From Prevotella sp902465605 (GTDB lineage Bacteria > Bacteroidota > Bacteroidia > Bacteroidales > Bacteroidaceae): DNA of 64,000 nt. Below are positions 55,135 to 63,462 of this stretch, piece after piece. The stretch is taken from assembly GCA_902465605.1 (NCBI GenBank), contig CABQNT010000006.1, forward strand, positions 62,001 through 126,000, in the 5' to 3' direction. The notes under the pieces are model-generated. The model saw nothing but the letters and a program-made list of their open reading frames with translations. It searched no databases and was not told the DNA's origin. The first letter of the stretch is position 1; the number at the start of each line of letters is the position of its first letter. The translations under genes and the position numbers were made by a program.

Positions 55135-55720
55135 GGCCTTCGCCATCGTTACGTTCAGCTTAGGAATTGTACAAATTCTGCTCATACTGGTGTCGTGGTT
55201 CATCACAGCCACGATGCCCATGTCGCCTGTGCGTTCGTTGTTGAGCAGCGAGGGAATCAGATGGTTTTTCGGTCAGTTCACTTACAACCTCGCCTCTCCC
55301 TTGCTCGTCTGGCTCATTCTTGCGGGAATGACGCTGGGCGCATTGAAACAAAGCGGGCTGTCTAAGGCTTTTACACATTCTGCCAGGAAGGAATATCGAC
55401 AACGTTTCGCACTAAAGTTGGTCTTGCTCGAACTGGTGATCTTCGCAGGGATTATTGGTTTGTTGACACTCATGCCCCAAGCCATCCTGCTGAGCGTGAC
55501 CGGTCATTTGTTTCCAAGTAGTTTTTCTCAAAGTGTCTTTCCGATAGTATGTTTCATGGGTTGTGTGGCATCCGTCACCTTTGGACTGTTAAGCGGTACT
55601 TTTCGTTCGCTTACTGATATTTTTAATGCTTTGTCAGCCGGGATAAGCTGGCTCTCTCCCTGGCTGGTGGTCTATGTGATGGCTGCCCAACTATACCATT
55701 CTTTCTTGTTCGTCTTCTGA
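55124..55720 (+). CDS. AbgT-like membrane protein, short
   Basis: 198 residues from ATG 55124 (overlapping the regulator's end by 11 bases). Five to six hydrophobic helices. The segment VRSLLSSEGIRWFFGQF then SPLLVWLILAGMTLGALKQSGL resembles the N-terminal part of AbgT-type p-aminobenzoyl-glutamate transporters, but the protein is under half their length. It may be a distinct small membrane family or a membrane sensor partner. Third gene of the kinase-regulator unit. Confidence 0.75.
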   Translation: MKSKAFAIVTFSLGIVQILLILVSWFITATMPMSPVRSLLSSEGIRWFFGQFTYNLASPLLVWLILAGMTLGALKQSGLSKAFTHSARKEYRQRFALKLVLLELVIFAGIIGLLTLMPQAILLSVTGHLFPSSFSQSVFPIVCFMGCVASVTFGLLSGTFRSLTDIFNALSAGISWLSPWLVVYVMAAQLYHSFLFVF

Positions 55721-55761
55721 TCTATCTCATACCACATTTTGTGGAAAAGATAGGGGAACGA

Positions 55762-55964
55762 TACGGGCTGCAAGCCCAAAAACTTTTAGCCCAAGGCAAC
55801 GCCCTAAGTAAACGTGTGATAATATGTATGCTCTAAAGGGGCAAAAGCAATCGGTTATCATTGTATTTCGATTGCTTTTGCCCCCGTAGGTCATAGCTTT
55901 TTCAACGCATTCAATCCCAGGGTGTTACCCTAGGCCGAAAAGTTTTTAGGACTTGCAGCCCGTA
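55762..55964. repeat. 203-bp nested inverted-repeat element
   Basis: Outer arms of about 45 bases (55762-55806 and 55917-55964) pair imperfectly: ACGGGCTGCAAG, AAAACTTTT and AAC-CCCT blocks are conserved in both. Inside lies a perfect 16-bp inverted repeat GGGGCAAAAGCAATCG (55838-55853 / 55869-55884) with a 15-base loop. The whole can fold into one long hairpin with an inner arm. It encodes nothing recognisable and lies between convergent genes. A miniature mobile or REP-like element, or a structured RNA, are the main readings. Confidence 0.75.
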
Positions 55965-56079
55965 GGGTGTCGCGTTAACCAACCAGAAAAAGACATGGTT
56001 GGTTATCGATGTTTTACATCCTTTTCGTGAAAAAGTGACAAAAGTAAGTAGAGTGGGGCGGGAGTGTCGAGCCATACTC

Positions 56080-57855
56080 TTAGGACAGTTCGGATAATTC
56101 GAGCCATCTCATGCTTTTTTCATCCAGCTCTTCTTTTAAGGTGGGCAGCAGCATGCTCTTGGCCGTGAGGTCTTCAACGGTCAAATTTCCGCTGCATATC
56201 TCTTCTTCCAAGTCCTTAATCTGTTGCTCCAGCTTTGTAATGTCCTCATCCAAAGCTTCAAACTCACGTTTTTCTTTATAAGAGAGCTTTTTCTTTTCGT
56301 TGTTTCTGTAATCCTTTGCGGCAGGTTTCTCCTTCTTTTCTTCTGGTTTCTGCTCAACGGATTTCAGGCTGTTCCACTCTCTGAATTGCGTGTAATTGCC
56401 GGGGAAGTCTTGAATTTCGCCCTCACCCTTGAACACTAAGATGTGGTCAACTACCTTGTCCATGAAATACCTGTCGTGACTGATGACGATTACGCACCCG
56501 GGAAAGTCTTGCAAATAGTCTTCCAGCACCTGCAATGTTTGAATGTCTAAATCGTTCGTAGGCTCATCAAGCACCAGGAAATTGGGGTTTTTCATCAACA
56601 CAGTGCAAAGGTATAACTTGCGCAATTCGCCACCACTGAGTTTGTAAACAAAGTTGTGTTGCTGCTCGGGCGTGAACAAGAAGTGTTGCAGCAGCTGCGA
56701 TGCCGTCATGCTTTTGCCGCCACCCAGATTGATGTTCTCGGCAACGTCACTGACCACATCAATCACTTTTTGCTGTTCGTCAAACTGTAATCCTTCTTGC
56801 GAGAAGTAGCCAAAGCGAACGGTTTCACCGATGTCGAACTTCCCGCTGTCGGTTTCAACGAGCCCCATTAACAGCTTGATGAACGTTGACTTCCCAGTTC
56901 CGTTGTTGCCGATGATGCCTAATTTCTCAAATCTGGCAAAGTTGTAATAAAAGTCTTTCAGTATCACTTTGTCGCCCCAAGCCTTCGATACATATTGACA
57001 CTCGAAAATCTTGGAACCGATATACACGTTGCTCGATTTCAGTCTGATTTGTCTTTCCTCAACCTTTTGTTTGGCTACCTGTTGCAGTTCGTAGAAGGCC
57101 TCTTCACGATAGCGCGCCTTGTGTCCGCGAGCCTGTGGCATGCGCCGCATCCATTCCAGTTCGGTGCGATACAAGTTGTTGGCCCGCGCCACCTCCGCCC
57201 GCTTGTTTTCGATGCGTTCTTGGCGCTTTTCCAGATAATAACTGTAATTACCGCGGTATGCGTAGATGCTTCGGTCGTCTAATTCAAGAATCGAATTGCA
57301 CACGCGGTCCAAGAAAAAGCGGTCGTGCGTCACCATCAGCAGCGTCTTGTTGCCCCGCGACAGGTAGCTTTCGAGCCACTCTACCATTTCCAAATCCAAG
57401 TGGTTGGTTGGCTCATCGAGGATGAACAGTTCGGGTTCTGTAATCAGGACGTTCGCCAAAGCCACCCGCTTTTGCTGTCCACCACTCAGTTGTCCTATGG
57501 GTTGGTCAAGATCATCAATGTGCAACATCGTTAGTATTTGCTTGGCCTTTAACACTTTCTGCGGATCGCCTTGATGATTAAAGCAAGCGTCTAACACCGA
57601 TTCGTTTTCATCAAACTGGGTCTTCTGTTCAAGATAGCCAATCTTGAGATCTTTCTTCATGATAATCTCGCCACCGTCCTTGCCTTCCTTACCGGTAAGA
57701 ACCGACAGCAGGGTAGACTTGCCGGTGCCATTCTGGGCGATGAGACCGATGCGCTGACCTTCGGCAACGGAGAAGGAGATGTTGTTGAATAAAACAAGGT
57801 CGCCGAAAGATTTCGTTAGATTCTGAACGTCTAAATAAGGTATTGGTCCAGCCAT
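56080..57855 (-). CDS. uup: ABC-F protein, Uup type
   Basis: 591 residues. Two intact ABC modules: AQNGTGKST with LSGGQQKRVALA and LFILDEPTNHLD, then GNNGTGKST with LSGGELRKLYL and FLVLDEPTNDLD. The C-terminal coiled coil (EALDEDITKLEQQIKDLEEE) is the Uup DNA/ribosome-binding tail. Uup-type proteins act on ribosomes and affect transposon excision and collision repair. ATG 57855 lies two bases after the engB stop; engB-uup is an operon. Confidence 0.93.
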   Translation of the reverse strand: MAGPIPYLDVQNLTKSFGDLVLFNNISFSVAEGQRIGLIAQNGTGKSTLLSVLTGKEGKDGGEIIMKKDLKIGYLEQKTQFDENESVLDACFNHQGDPQKVLKAKQILTMLHIDDLDQPIGQLSGGQQKRVALANVLITEPELFILDEPTNHLDLEMVEWLESYLSRGNKTLLMVTHDRFFLDRVCNSILELDDRSIYAYRGNYSYYLEKRQERIENKRAEVARANNLYRTELEWMRRMPQARGHKARYREEAFYELQQVAKQKVEERQIRLKSSNVYIGSKIFECQYVSKAWGDKVILKDFYYNFARFEKLGIIGNNGTGKSTFIKLLMGLVETDSGKFDIGETVRFGYFSQEGLQFDEQQKVIDVVSDVAENINLGGGKSMTASQLLQHFLFTPEQQHNFVYKLSGGELRKLYLCTVLMKNPNFLVLDEPTNDLDIQTLQVLEDYLQDFPGCVIVISHDRYFMDKVVDHILVFKGEGEIQDFPGNYTQFREWNSLKSVEQKPEEKKEKPAAKDYRNNEKKKLSYKEKREFEALDEDITKLEQQIKDLEEEICSGNLTVEDLTAKSMLLPTLKEELDEKSMRWLELSELS

Positions 57856-57857
57856 GT

Positions 57858-58457
57858 TTACAGAAGTGATTGGTTTATTTCATCGATATAAGCCAACAAC
57901 TCTTCGCGGCCTGTTCGTTTTTCCGAACTCGTAATAAAGTAAGGTGGCAGTTCTTCCCATGCATCTTTTAATTGTTCCATCCACTGGGCTGCATTGGCTT
58001 TCGCCTTCAGCGTGCCCAGTTTGTCAGCTTTGGTGAACACAATGGTGAAGGGAATCTCGTTTTCTCCTAACCAATCGATGAACGCACGGTCTATCTTTTG
58101 TTGCTCGTGACGCACGTCAATCAGCACGAACAGGTTGACCAACTGCTCTCGTTGCAGAATGTAGGTGTTAATCATTTTCTCAATATCCGCCTGCACCTTC
58201 TTGGATCTCTTGGCAAATCCGTAGCCTGGTAGGTCAACCAAGTACCACTCATCGTTGATCAAGAAGTGATTGATGAGAAGGGTCTTGCCCGGTGTGGATG
58301 ATGTTTTGGACAGTCCTTTGTGGTTGCAAAGCATGTTGATAAGACTGGATTTCCCTACATTCGAGCGTCCGATGAATGCATATTCTATCCGATTGTCTTT
58401 GGGACATTTGTCTAAGGTTGGCGATGATATGAGGAATTCGGCCTTCTTAATTTCCAT
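57858..58457 (-). CDS. engB: Ribosome biogenesis GTP-binding protein EngB/YsxC
   Basis: 199 residues from ATG 58457. TRAFAC GTPase with G1 GRSNVGKSS, G3 DLPGYGFA and G4 FTKADK, plus the KTSSTPGKT switch. It assists 50S assembly and is normally essential. A -7 box (TATCTTTG, 58483-58476) overlaps the longer frame's first ATG at 58478, so 58457 is the start. Confidence 0.96.
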   Translation of the reverse strand: MEIKKAEFLISSPTLDKCPKDNRIEYAFIGRSNVGKSSLINMLCNHKGLSKTSSTPGKTLLINHFLINDEWYLVDLPGYGFAKRSKKVQADIEKMINTYILQREQLVNLFVLIDVRHEQQKIDRAFIDWLGENEIPFTIVFTKADKLGTLKAKANAAQWMEQLKDAWEELPPYFITSSEKRTGREELLAYIDEINQSLL

Positions 58458-58551
58458 ATTCTTACGTTCTTTCTGCAAAGATAATCATTATTAGGCAAAT
58501 ATGCGGCGACCATCAGATAATTCTTCGGGGAGGCTCGTTCTGTCAAATATA

Positions 58552-58583
58552 TTTGGCAGTTCAGCCAACAACCACTATCTTTG
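58552..58583 (+). promoter_or_regulatory. Upstream promoter of the GHL10 gene
   Basis: TTTG (58552-58555), 20-base spacer, TATCTTTG (58576-58583). The 16-base sequence CACTATCTTTGCAAAA around the -7 box recurs at 58639-58654. Confidence 0.65.
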
Positions 58584-58641
58584 CAAAAGATAGGCTTCGC
58601 CTCAACAAAGAAAACAAGCTTTCTTTGTCTTCGGCTTGCAC

Positions 58642-58649
58642 TATCTTTG
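58642..58649 (+). promoter_or_regulatory. Second -7 box of the GHL10 gene
   Basis: TATCTTTG in an exact duplicate of the upstream context; 17 bases before ATG 58666 and downstream of the longer frame's ATG at 58636. Confidence 0.5.
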
Positions 58650-58665
58650 CAAAAAAAAAGTAGAT

Positions 58666-60177
58666 ATGAATAAATTTTTAACCAAGATAAGAGTGTTGCT
58701 CTTATTCGTGGTATGTAGTAACTTGTTGGCAAGTAAGGCCGATAATCTGAAAAAACGTGAGTTTCGAGGGGCTTGGATACAGTGTGTAAATGGCCAGTTC
58801 GAAGGAATGGGAACGGCCAACATGCAACGTACGTTGAGTTATCAATTAGATGAATTGCAGAAGGATGGTGTCAATGCCATCATCTTCCAAGTCAGGGCCG
58901 AGTGCGATGCGCTCTATCAAAGTAGTTATGAACCATGGAGTCGTTTCTTGACAGGCGTGCAAGGACAAGCGCCATACCCTTTTTGGGATCCTCTGCAATG
59001 GATGATAGAGCAGTGTCATCAGCGCGGGATGGAATTGCACGCATGGATTAATCCTTATCGTGCCAAAACCAAGAGTACTTCCGCTCTGGCCGGCAATCAT
59101 ATTGCCATCAAGCAACCTGGCAAGGTATTTTCGTATGCCGGACAGTTTATTCTCAACCCGGGCGACCCAGCCAACAGGGAATATATTTATAAGGTGGTAG
59201 ACGACATTGTGCGCCGCTATGATGTAGATGGTTTGCATATCGACGATTATTTCTATCCTTATCCAGCTCCTGGTGAAGTCATTCCCGACGGTCGCGAATT
59301 CCAACTCTATAATAATGGATTGAAGAACGTCAATGACTGGCGTCGCTATAACGTCAACTTGTTCATCAAAGAGTTGGGAGAAAAGATACACCAGCGTAAG
59401 CCTTGGGTGAAATTTGGCGTTTCGCCCTTTGGTATTTACCGCAACAAGAAGAATGATCCAACACTTGGCAGCAACACCCGAGGGCTACAGAATTATGATG
59501 ATCTTTATGCCGATGTCTTGTTGTGGGTGAACAAGGGTTGGGTAGATTATTGCGTTCCGCAGTTATATTGGCAAATCGGTCACCCAACGGCCGATTATGA
59601 CACGCTCATCAGGTGGTGGAACCGTTATGCCGGTAACCGACCTTTATATATTGGCGAGAGTGTGGATCGTACAGCGAAGTATGCCGACCTACAAAACCCC
59701 AACAGCAATCAACTACCGGCAAAATTCCGCCTGCACGATCAGATGTCGAATGTGAAGGGAACTGTTTTGTGGTATGCCAAGGCTGTGGTGGATAATGTAG
59801 GTAACTACGGAACGGCTCTTCGCAACTATTATTGGAAGTACCCAGCCTTGCAACCCGAGATGCCGTTTATTGATGGCAAGCGCCCAAAGAAACCTCGAAA
59901 GGTAAAGCCCGTATGGACAAGCGACGGCTATATCCTGTTTTGGACACAACCTCGTGGTAAAGATTGGGATGACGTAGCAACAAAGTATGTGGTTTACCGT
60001 TTCAACAAGGGAGAGCGTGTCAACTTGGACAATCCTTCCAAGATTGTCGCCATCACTTCGGAAACGATGTATAAACTGCCTTATGTCGATGGCAAAACCA
60101 AATATCGATACGTGGTTACTGCGCTTGACAGAATGAATAACGAGAGCAAAGCTAAGAAAAAGAGCATTAAGCTGTAA
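58666..60177 (+). CDS. Secreted GHL10-type glycoside-hydrolase-like protein
   Basis: 503 residues from ATG 58666. Signal peptide (LTKIRVLLLFVVCSNLLA), then a TIM-barrel domain (REFRGAWIQCVNGQF, NAIIFQVRAECDALY, ELHAWINPYRA, VDGLHIDDYFYP, CVPQLYWQIGH) typical of the GHL10/DUF187 family, and a C-terminal fibronectin-like module (PVWTSDGYILFWTQP). Asp residues in HIDDYFYP are the likely catalytic acids. Related enzymes act on cell-wall or host glycans; specificity unknown. Two promoters precede it, one bidirectional terminator follows. Confidence 0.9.
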   Translation: MNKFLTKIRVLLLFVVCSNLLASKADNLKKREFRGAWIQCVNGQFEGMGTANMQRTLSYQLDELQKDGVNAIIFQVRAECDALYQSSYEPWSRFLTGVQGQAPYPFWDPLQWMIEQCHQRGMELHAWINPYRAKTKSTSALAGNHIAIKQPGKVFSYAGQFILNPGDPANREYIYKVVDDIVRRYDVDGLHIDDYFYPYPAPGEVIPDGREFQLYNNGLKNVNDWRRYNVNLFIKELGEKIHQRKPWVKFGVSPFGIYRNKKNDPTLGSNTRGLQNYDDLYADVLLWVNKGWVDYCVPQLYWQIGHPTADYDTLIRWWNRYAGNRPLYIGESVDRTAKYADLQNPNSNQLPAKFRLHDQMSNVKGTVLWYAKAVVDNVGNYGTALRNYYWKYPALQPEMPFIDGKRPKKPRKVKPVWTSDGYILFWTQPRGKDWDDVATKYVVYRFNKGERVNLDNPSKIVAITSETMYKLPYVDGKTKYRYVVTALDRMNNESKAKKKSIKL

Positions 60178-60225
60178 TGCACTTTCCGCATTAGAGCTTC
60201 TAAAAAAGAATGGTGAAATGAAAAT

Positions 60226-60252
60226 GGAAGGGGCGTGATTCATCATGCTCCG
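60226..60252. repeat. Palindromic GGGGCGTGATT-type repeat, third unit
   Basis: GGGGCGTGATTCATCATGCT from 60230, matching the units at 25909-25966. It sits 49 bases downstream of the GHL10 stop, the same kind of location as the first. Confidence 0.5.
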
Positions 60253-60312
60253 CCTGAAAGGCATTCGTCAAAGGGTGTCGAAAGAAAGTGGCAGCCAGGC
60301 AACTGGAAAAAA

Positions 60313-60361
60313 TAAAAAAGGTTCAAGAAAAACAGAAATTTGTTTTCTTGAACCTTTTTTG
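60313..60361. terminator. Bidirectional terminator between GHL10 gene and tRNA
   Basis: 14-bp stem (AGGTTCAAGAAAAC with one bulged A) flanked by A6 on the left and T6 on the right, so it can serve the plus-strand GHL10 gene and the minus-strand tRNA. Confidence 0.85.
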
Positions 60362-60367
60362 AGAGGG

Positions 60368-60442
60368 TAGGGATAATCGGGCTCGAACCGATGACCTCTG
60401 CAATGTGACTGCAGCGCTCTAAACCATCTGGGCTATACCCCT
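60368..60442 (-). tRNA. tRNA-Val (anticodon CAC)
   Basis: 75 nt. Acceptor stem AGGGGTA / TATCCCT pairs in all seven positions with one G-U. Anticodon stem CTGCA/TGCAG closes the loop GTCACAT, giving U33 and anticodon CAC, which reads the valine codon GUG. T-arm ATCGG-TTCGAGC-CCGAT is standard. The D stem GCCC/GAGC has one C-A mismatch. The 3' CCA is not encoded. It stands alone, with a terminator just downstream. Confidence 0.88.
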
Positions 60443-60560
60443 GTTTGCCGCCTCGTTGATAACGACGACACTGCAAAAGTATACTTTTTTTGTATACTAA
60501 CAAAAGGTTATTCGCTTTTTTTATAAAAATCTGTTTCTGTCATGATATTTCCCTTTAGTT

Positions 60561-60592
60561 TTTGACAGATTCATAGGATATTTTTACCTTTG
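60561..60592 (+). promoter_or_regulatory. Promoter of the SusC/SusD pair
   Basis: TTTG (60561-60564), 20-base spacer, TACCTTTG (60585-60592), 37 bases before the ATG. A full consensus match. Confidence 0.75.
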
Positions 60593-60629
60593 CAGCCGTT
60601 AGTTTTTAATGTAAAAGATTTTACACATA

Positions 60630-63458
60630 ATGATTCATTTAAAAAGAGAAGCCAATTTGTTGACGATAACATCATTGGTTGCTTTTCAATCATTGGCCCA
60701 CATGCCCGCATTTGCAAATCCTGGCACAAGGGCGATGATGGTGACGGATGACGATCATGCCAATGTGCATGTAGAGATGGTAGACACGATGAGGTTCAAT
60801 TCGCCCATCAGTCTTGACGAAGTAGTGGTGACGGGGCAGGGCGGAGCGATTGAACGTCGAAGATTATCTTCGAACGTCACCAAGATTTCAGGTAAAGACT
60901 TGCAGAAGTTGACCGTGGGGCGCATGGACGAAATGCTGCGCAACGCCATCCCCGGGGTTCAGTTTTCACTCTCAGGTGCACAACCCGGCAGCACCTCTGT
61001 CATCAAAGCCCGAGGATTGTCCTCGGCGTTTTCTAATTCTACCCCCATCATCTACATCGATGGCGTTCGCACCGACAACCTCAACACCGGTGCCATTCTC
61101 AATTATTCCAAGAAAGGTTATGGCGCCCAGCCTTACACCATTGGCGACATGCCCATGGGTGAGATGGCGGCATCGAGCGCGCTGAGCGATATTTCCATGG
61201 AGAACATCGACCATATAGAATATGTGAGCGGTGGTGCGGCCACCACGCTCTATGGTTCTGATGCGGCCAATGGGGTGATACAAATCTTCACGAAGAAGGG
61301 AAGCTCGGATGGTTTTCACGCTTCCGCGTCCGTAGACATGGGATGGGACAGGGCCACCACGCAGTTTTATCACTTCCGTCGCACGGCCGATTTGCTCAAC
61401 CAGACGGGTTTCGAACAGCGTTACCGGCTGTCGCTTGCCGGCGGAAACTGCAAGTATGGGTATAGCCTGGGTGCCAACATGATGGAAAACACGGGTGTGG
61501 TGATACATAACAACAATGCCCACAAACGTTATGACCTGCGTTTTGGTTCGCGCGCTCAGCTCACCACCCAACTGGAGTATCAGAACTCATTTGGCTTTGT
61601 GGCCGATGATTATAACCGCAGCCGCAATGGCAATCAGGGTTTCTATACGGGACTATGGTTCACGGAGGGCAGTGCTTCCAGCCGCTTCAAGTTTACCGAT
61701 GCCAATGGCCATGAACAGAGATATCCGGCCGACATCGATGCTGCCGATGGTGAAACGTTTGAGAAGATGCGTGCCTTTGTGGACAAAGCCGAGGCTTTGC
61801 AGCACTATCGCGAGTCGACCAAACATTTCCAAACATCGCACACCTTGCTTTACAAGCCATTGCCCCAACTCACCGTTAAAGGCGTTTTTGGAATTGACTA
61901 TCGAGCTAACAACAACAAGGAAATCGTGACCAACGAGTATCTCATTCATATTGGTGAGAAGCATGTGGGTACGACGGATGCCGGGCGCGTCAACAATTTC
62001 GACCGCAATTACTTCGGACTCACCGCCGACATCAACGCACAGTACAAGTTTTACCATGCCAACCGGTTGAGCAACGTGCTTACAGCCGGTTTCCAATATT
62101 TCAACACGCATGACCGTCAGGCCATCTATCGCGGTACCAACGTGCGCGATGGGGCCAAGGTGATGAGCGGTGCCGGTTCCGTTCAGGCCGACGAGTGGCT
62201 CAACTTCCTGCACAGCTACGGCTTTTACGCGCAGGACAACATTGGGCTGTTCAATAAATATTACGTTGATTTAGGTGCGCGTATTGACTACAACACCGCA
62301 TTTGGTGACAATGTGAAGTGGCAGTTTTATCCCAAGCTCGGCCTGTCTTACGTGATGAGTGACGAGCCTTTCCTCGCCTCATTGGTCAGCAGTGGCATGC
62401 TGTCCATGCTGCGCGTGTTCTGCAACTACGGTGTCGCGGGCAGCTATCCGCCACCATTCGCCTATCAGCGCACCATCTCCGTGACGGGCTATCAAGGCAA
62501 GCAGGCTGGCACGTTCGGGCAGTTTGGCAATCCCGACTTGGGACCCGAGAAGAAACATTCGTTCGAGGTGGGTTTCGAATCATCTTTCCTCCATGATGTC
62601 GCCACGCTCTCATTCACCTACTATCACTCCGTTACCAAGGGTGCGTTGTTCACGGTTCCCACCTTACCATCAGCCGGACGCGCGGCCAGTTACTTGGCCA
62701 ACATTGGCGAAATCAGTAACCTGGGCGTTGAGATGGCGCTTGCTCTCAACATCGTGCGTACCAAAGATTGGCAGGCCACCCTGCGCACGGCAGTCAATAC
62801 CAACCGCAACCGCGTATTAAGCGCAGGTGGAACGGTGCCGTTCAGCATTGGCGGGTTCGGTCCCGAAACCATTCAGACGGCAGTGGAGGAGGGTAAGCCC
62901 GTGGGCTTCTTGCGTGGCAACAAGGCCGTTCTCAATGCCGATGGCACCCTCAAGGAGGTGCTGCGCATGCAAGATTTGGGTTCTACTATCCCAACATGCT
63001 ATGGCAACGTGTCGTTGGATGTTCACTATAAAAACTGTAGTCTGTGGATGAGCGGTGACTATCAGACAGGTAGTTATGTTCACTCGTTCGATCGTCAGTT
63101 CCGTTTTCAAAAGGGATTGAAAGAAGATGTGGTGCCCCAGTCGGCACTCATGGGCAGGAAGCAGAAGGACGCATGGCTCGACTTTACCAACTATTTCGTG
63201 GAGAAGGCCGACTTCTTCAAGGTGCGAAACGTTGGCTTGAGCTATCTTTATCACCTCAAAGGATCAAAGCCAGTGGTCAAGAGCGTGCTGTTCAGCATGA
63301 GCGTCAACAATCCGTTGAACTTCACTGCGGCATCCGTAGACCCCGAAGCGGTCATCTCGGGTGCGCACTCGCAAGGGGCCGTGGCATCGGGAGGACTGAA
63401 TTATGCCACCTATTCGTTACCCAGACAATATGTTTTTTCACTGAAATTCAATTTGTAA
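60630..63458 (+). CDS. SusC/RagA-family TonB-dependent outer-membrane receptor
   Basis: 942 residues. Signal-like N-terminus, a short linker with DEVVVTGQGGAIERRRL (TonB-box-like region), plug domain (GRMDEMLRNAIPGVQFSLSG, STPIIYIDGVRTDNL, IDHIEYVSGGAATTLYGSDA, ANGVIQIFTKKG) and a large beta-barrel ending YVFSLKFNL. The carboxypeptidase-D regulatory-like domain usual at the start of SusC proteins is absent. With the SusD-like lipoprotein encoded next it should import a glycan or peptide; the substrate is not evident because no enzyme gene is in view. Confidence 0.93.
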   Translation: MIHLKREANLLTITSLVAFQSLAHMPAFANPGTRAMMVTDDDHANVHVEMVDTMRFNSPISLDEVVVTGQGGAIERRRLSSNVTKISGKDLQKLTVGRMDEMLRNAIPGVQFSLSGAQPGSTSVIKARGLSSAFSNSTPIIYIDGVRTDNLNTGAILNYSKKGYGAQPYTIGDMPMGEMAASSALSDISMENIDHIEYVSGGAATTLYGSDAANGVIQIFTKKGSSDGFHASASVDMGWDRATTQFYHFRRTADLLNQTGFEQRYRLSLAGGNCKYGYSLGANMMENTGVVIHNNNAHKRYDLRFGSRAQLTTQLEYQNSFGFVADDYNRSRNGNQGFYTGLWFTEGSASSRFKFTDANGHEQRYPADIDAADGETFEKMRAFVDKAEALQHYRESTKHFQTSHTLLYKPLPQLTVKGVFGIDYRANNNKEIVTNEYLIHIGEKHVGTTDAGRVNNFDRNYFGLTADINAQYKFYHANRLSNVLTAGFQYFNTHDRQAIYRGTNVRDGAKVMSGAGSVQADEWLNFLHSYGFYAQDNIGLFNKYYVDLGARIDYNTAFGDNVKWQFYPKLGLSYVMSDEPFLASLVSSGMLSMLRVFCNYGVAGSYPPPFAYQRTISVTGYQGKQAGTFGQFGNPDLGPEKKHSFEVGFESSFLHDVATLSFTYYHSVTKGALFTVPTLPSAGRAASYLANIGEISNLGVEMALALNIVRTKDWQATLRTAVNTNRNRVLSAGGTVPFSIGGFGPETIQTAVEEGKPVGFLRGNKAVLNADGTLKEVLRMQDLGSTIPTCYGNVSLDVHYKNCSLWMSGDYQTGSYVHSFDRQFRFQKGLKEDVVPQSALMGRKQKDAWLDFTNYFVEKADFFKVRNVGLSYLYHLKGSKPVVKSVLFSMSVNNPLNFTAASVDPEAVISGAHSQGAVASGGLNYATYSLPRQYVFSLKFNL

Positions 63459-63462
63459 AATC

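Noticed and set aside
60368..60442. tRNA-Cys or tRNA-His
   Set aside because: The seven-base loop GTCACAT between CTGCA/TGCAG fixes the anticodon as CAC (Val).
60243..60503. Minus-strand frame of 86 codons
   Set aside because: It spans the tRNA gene and its terminator.
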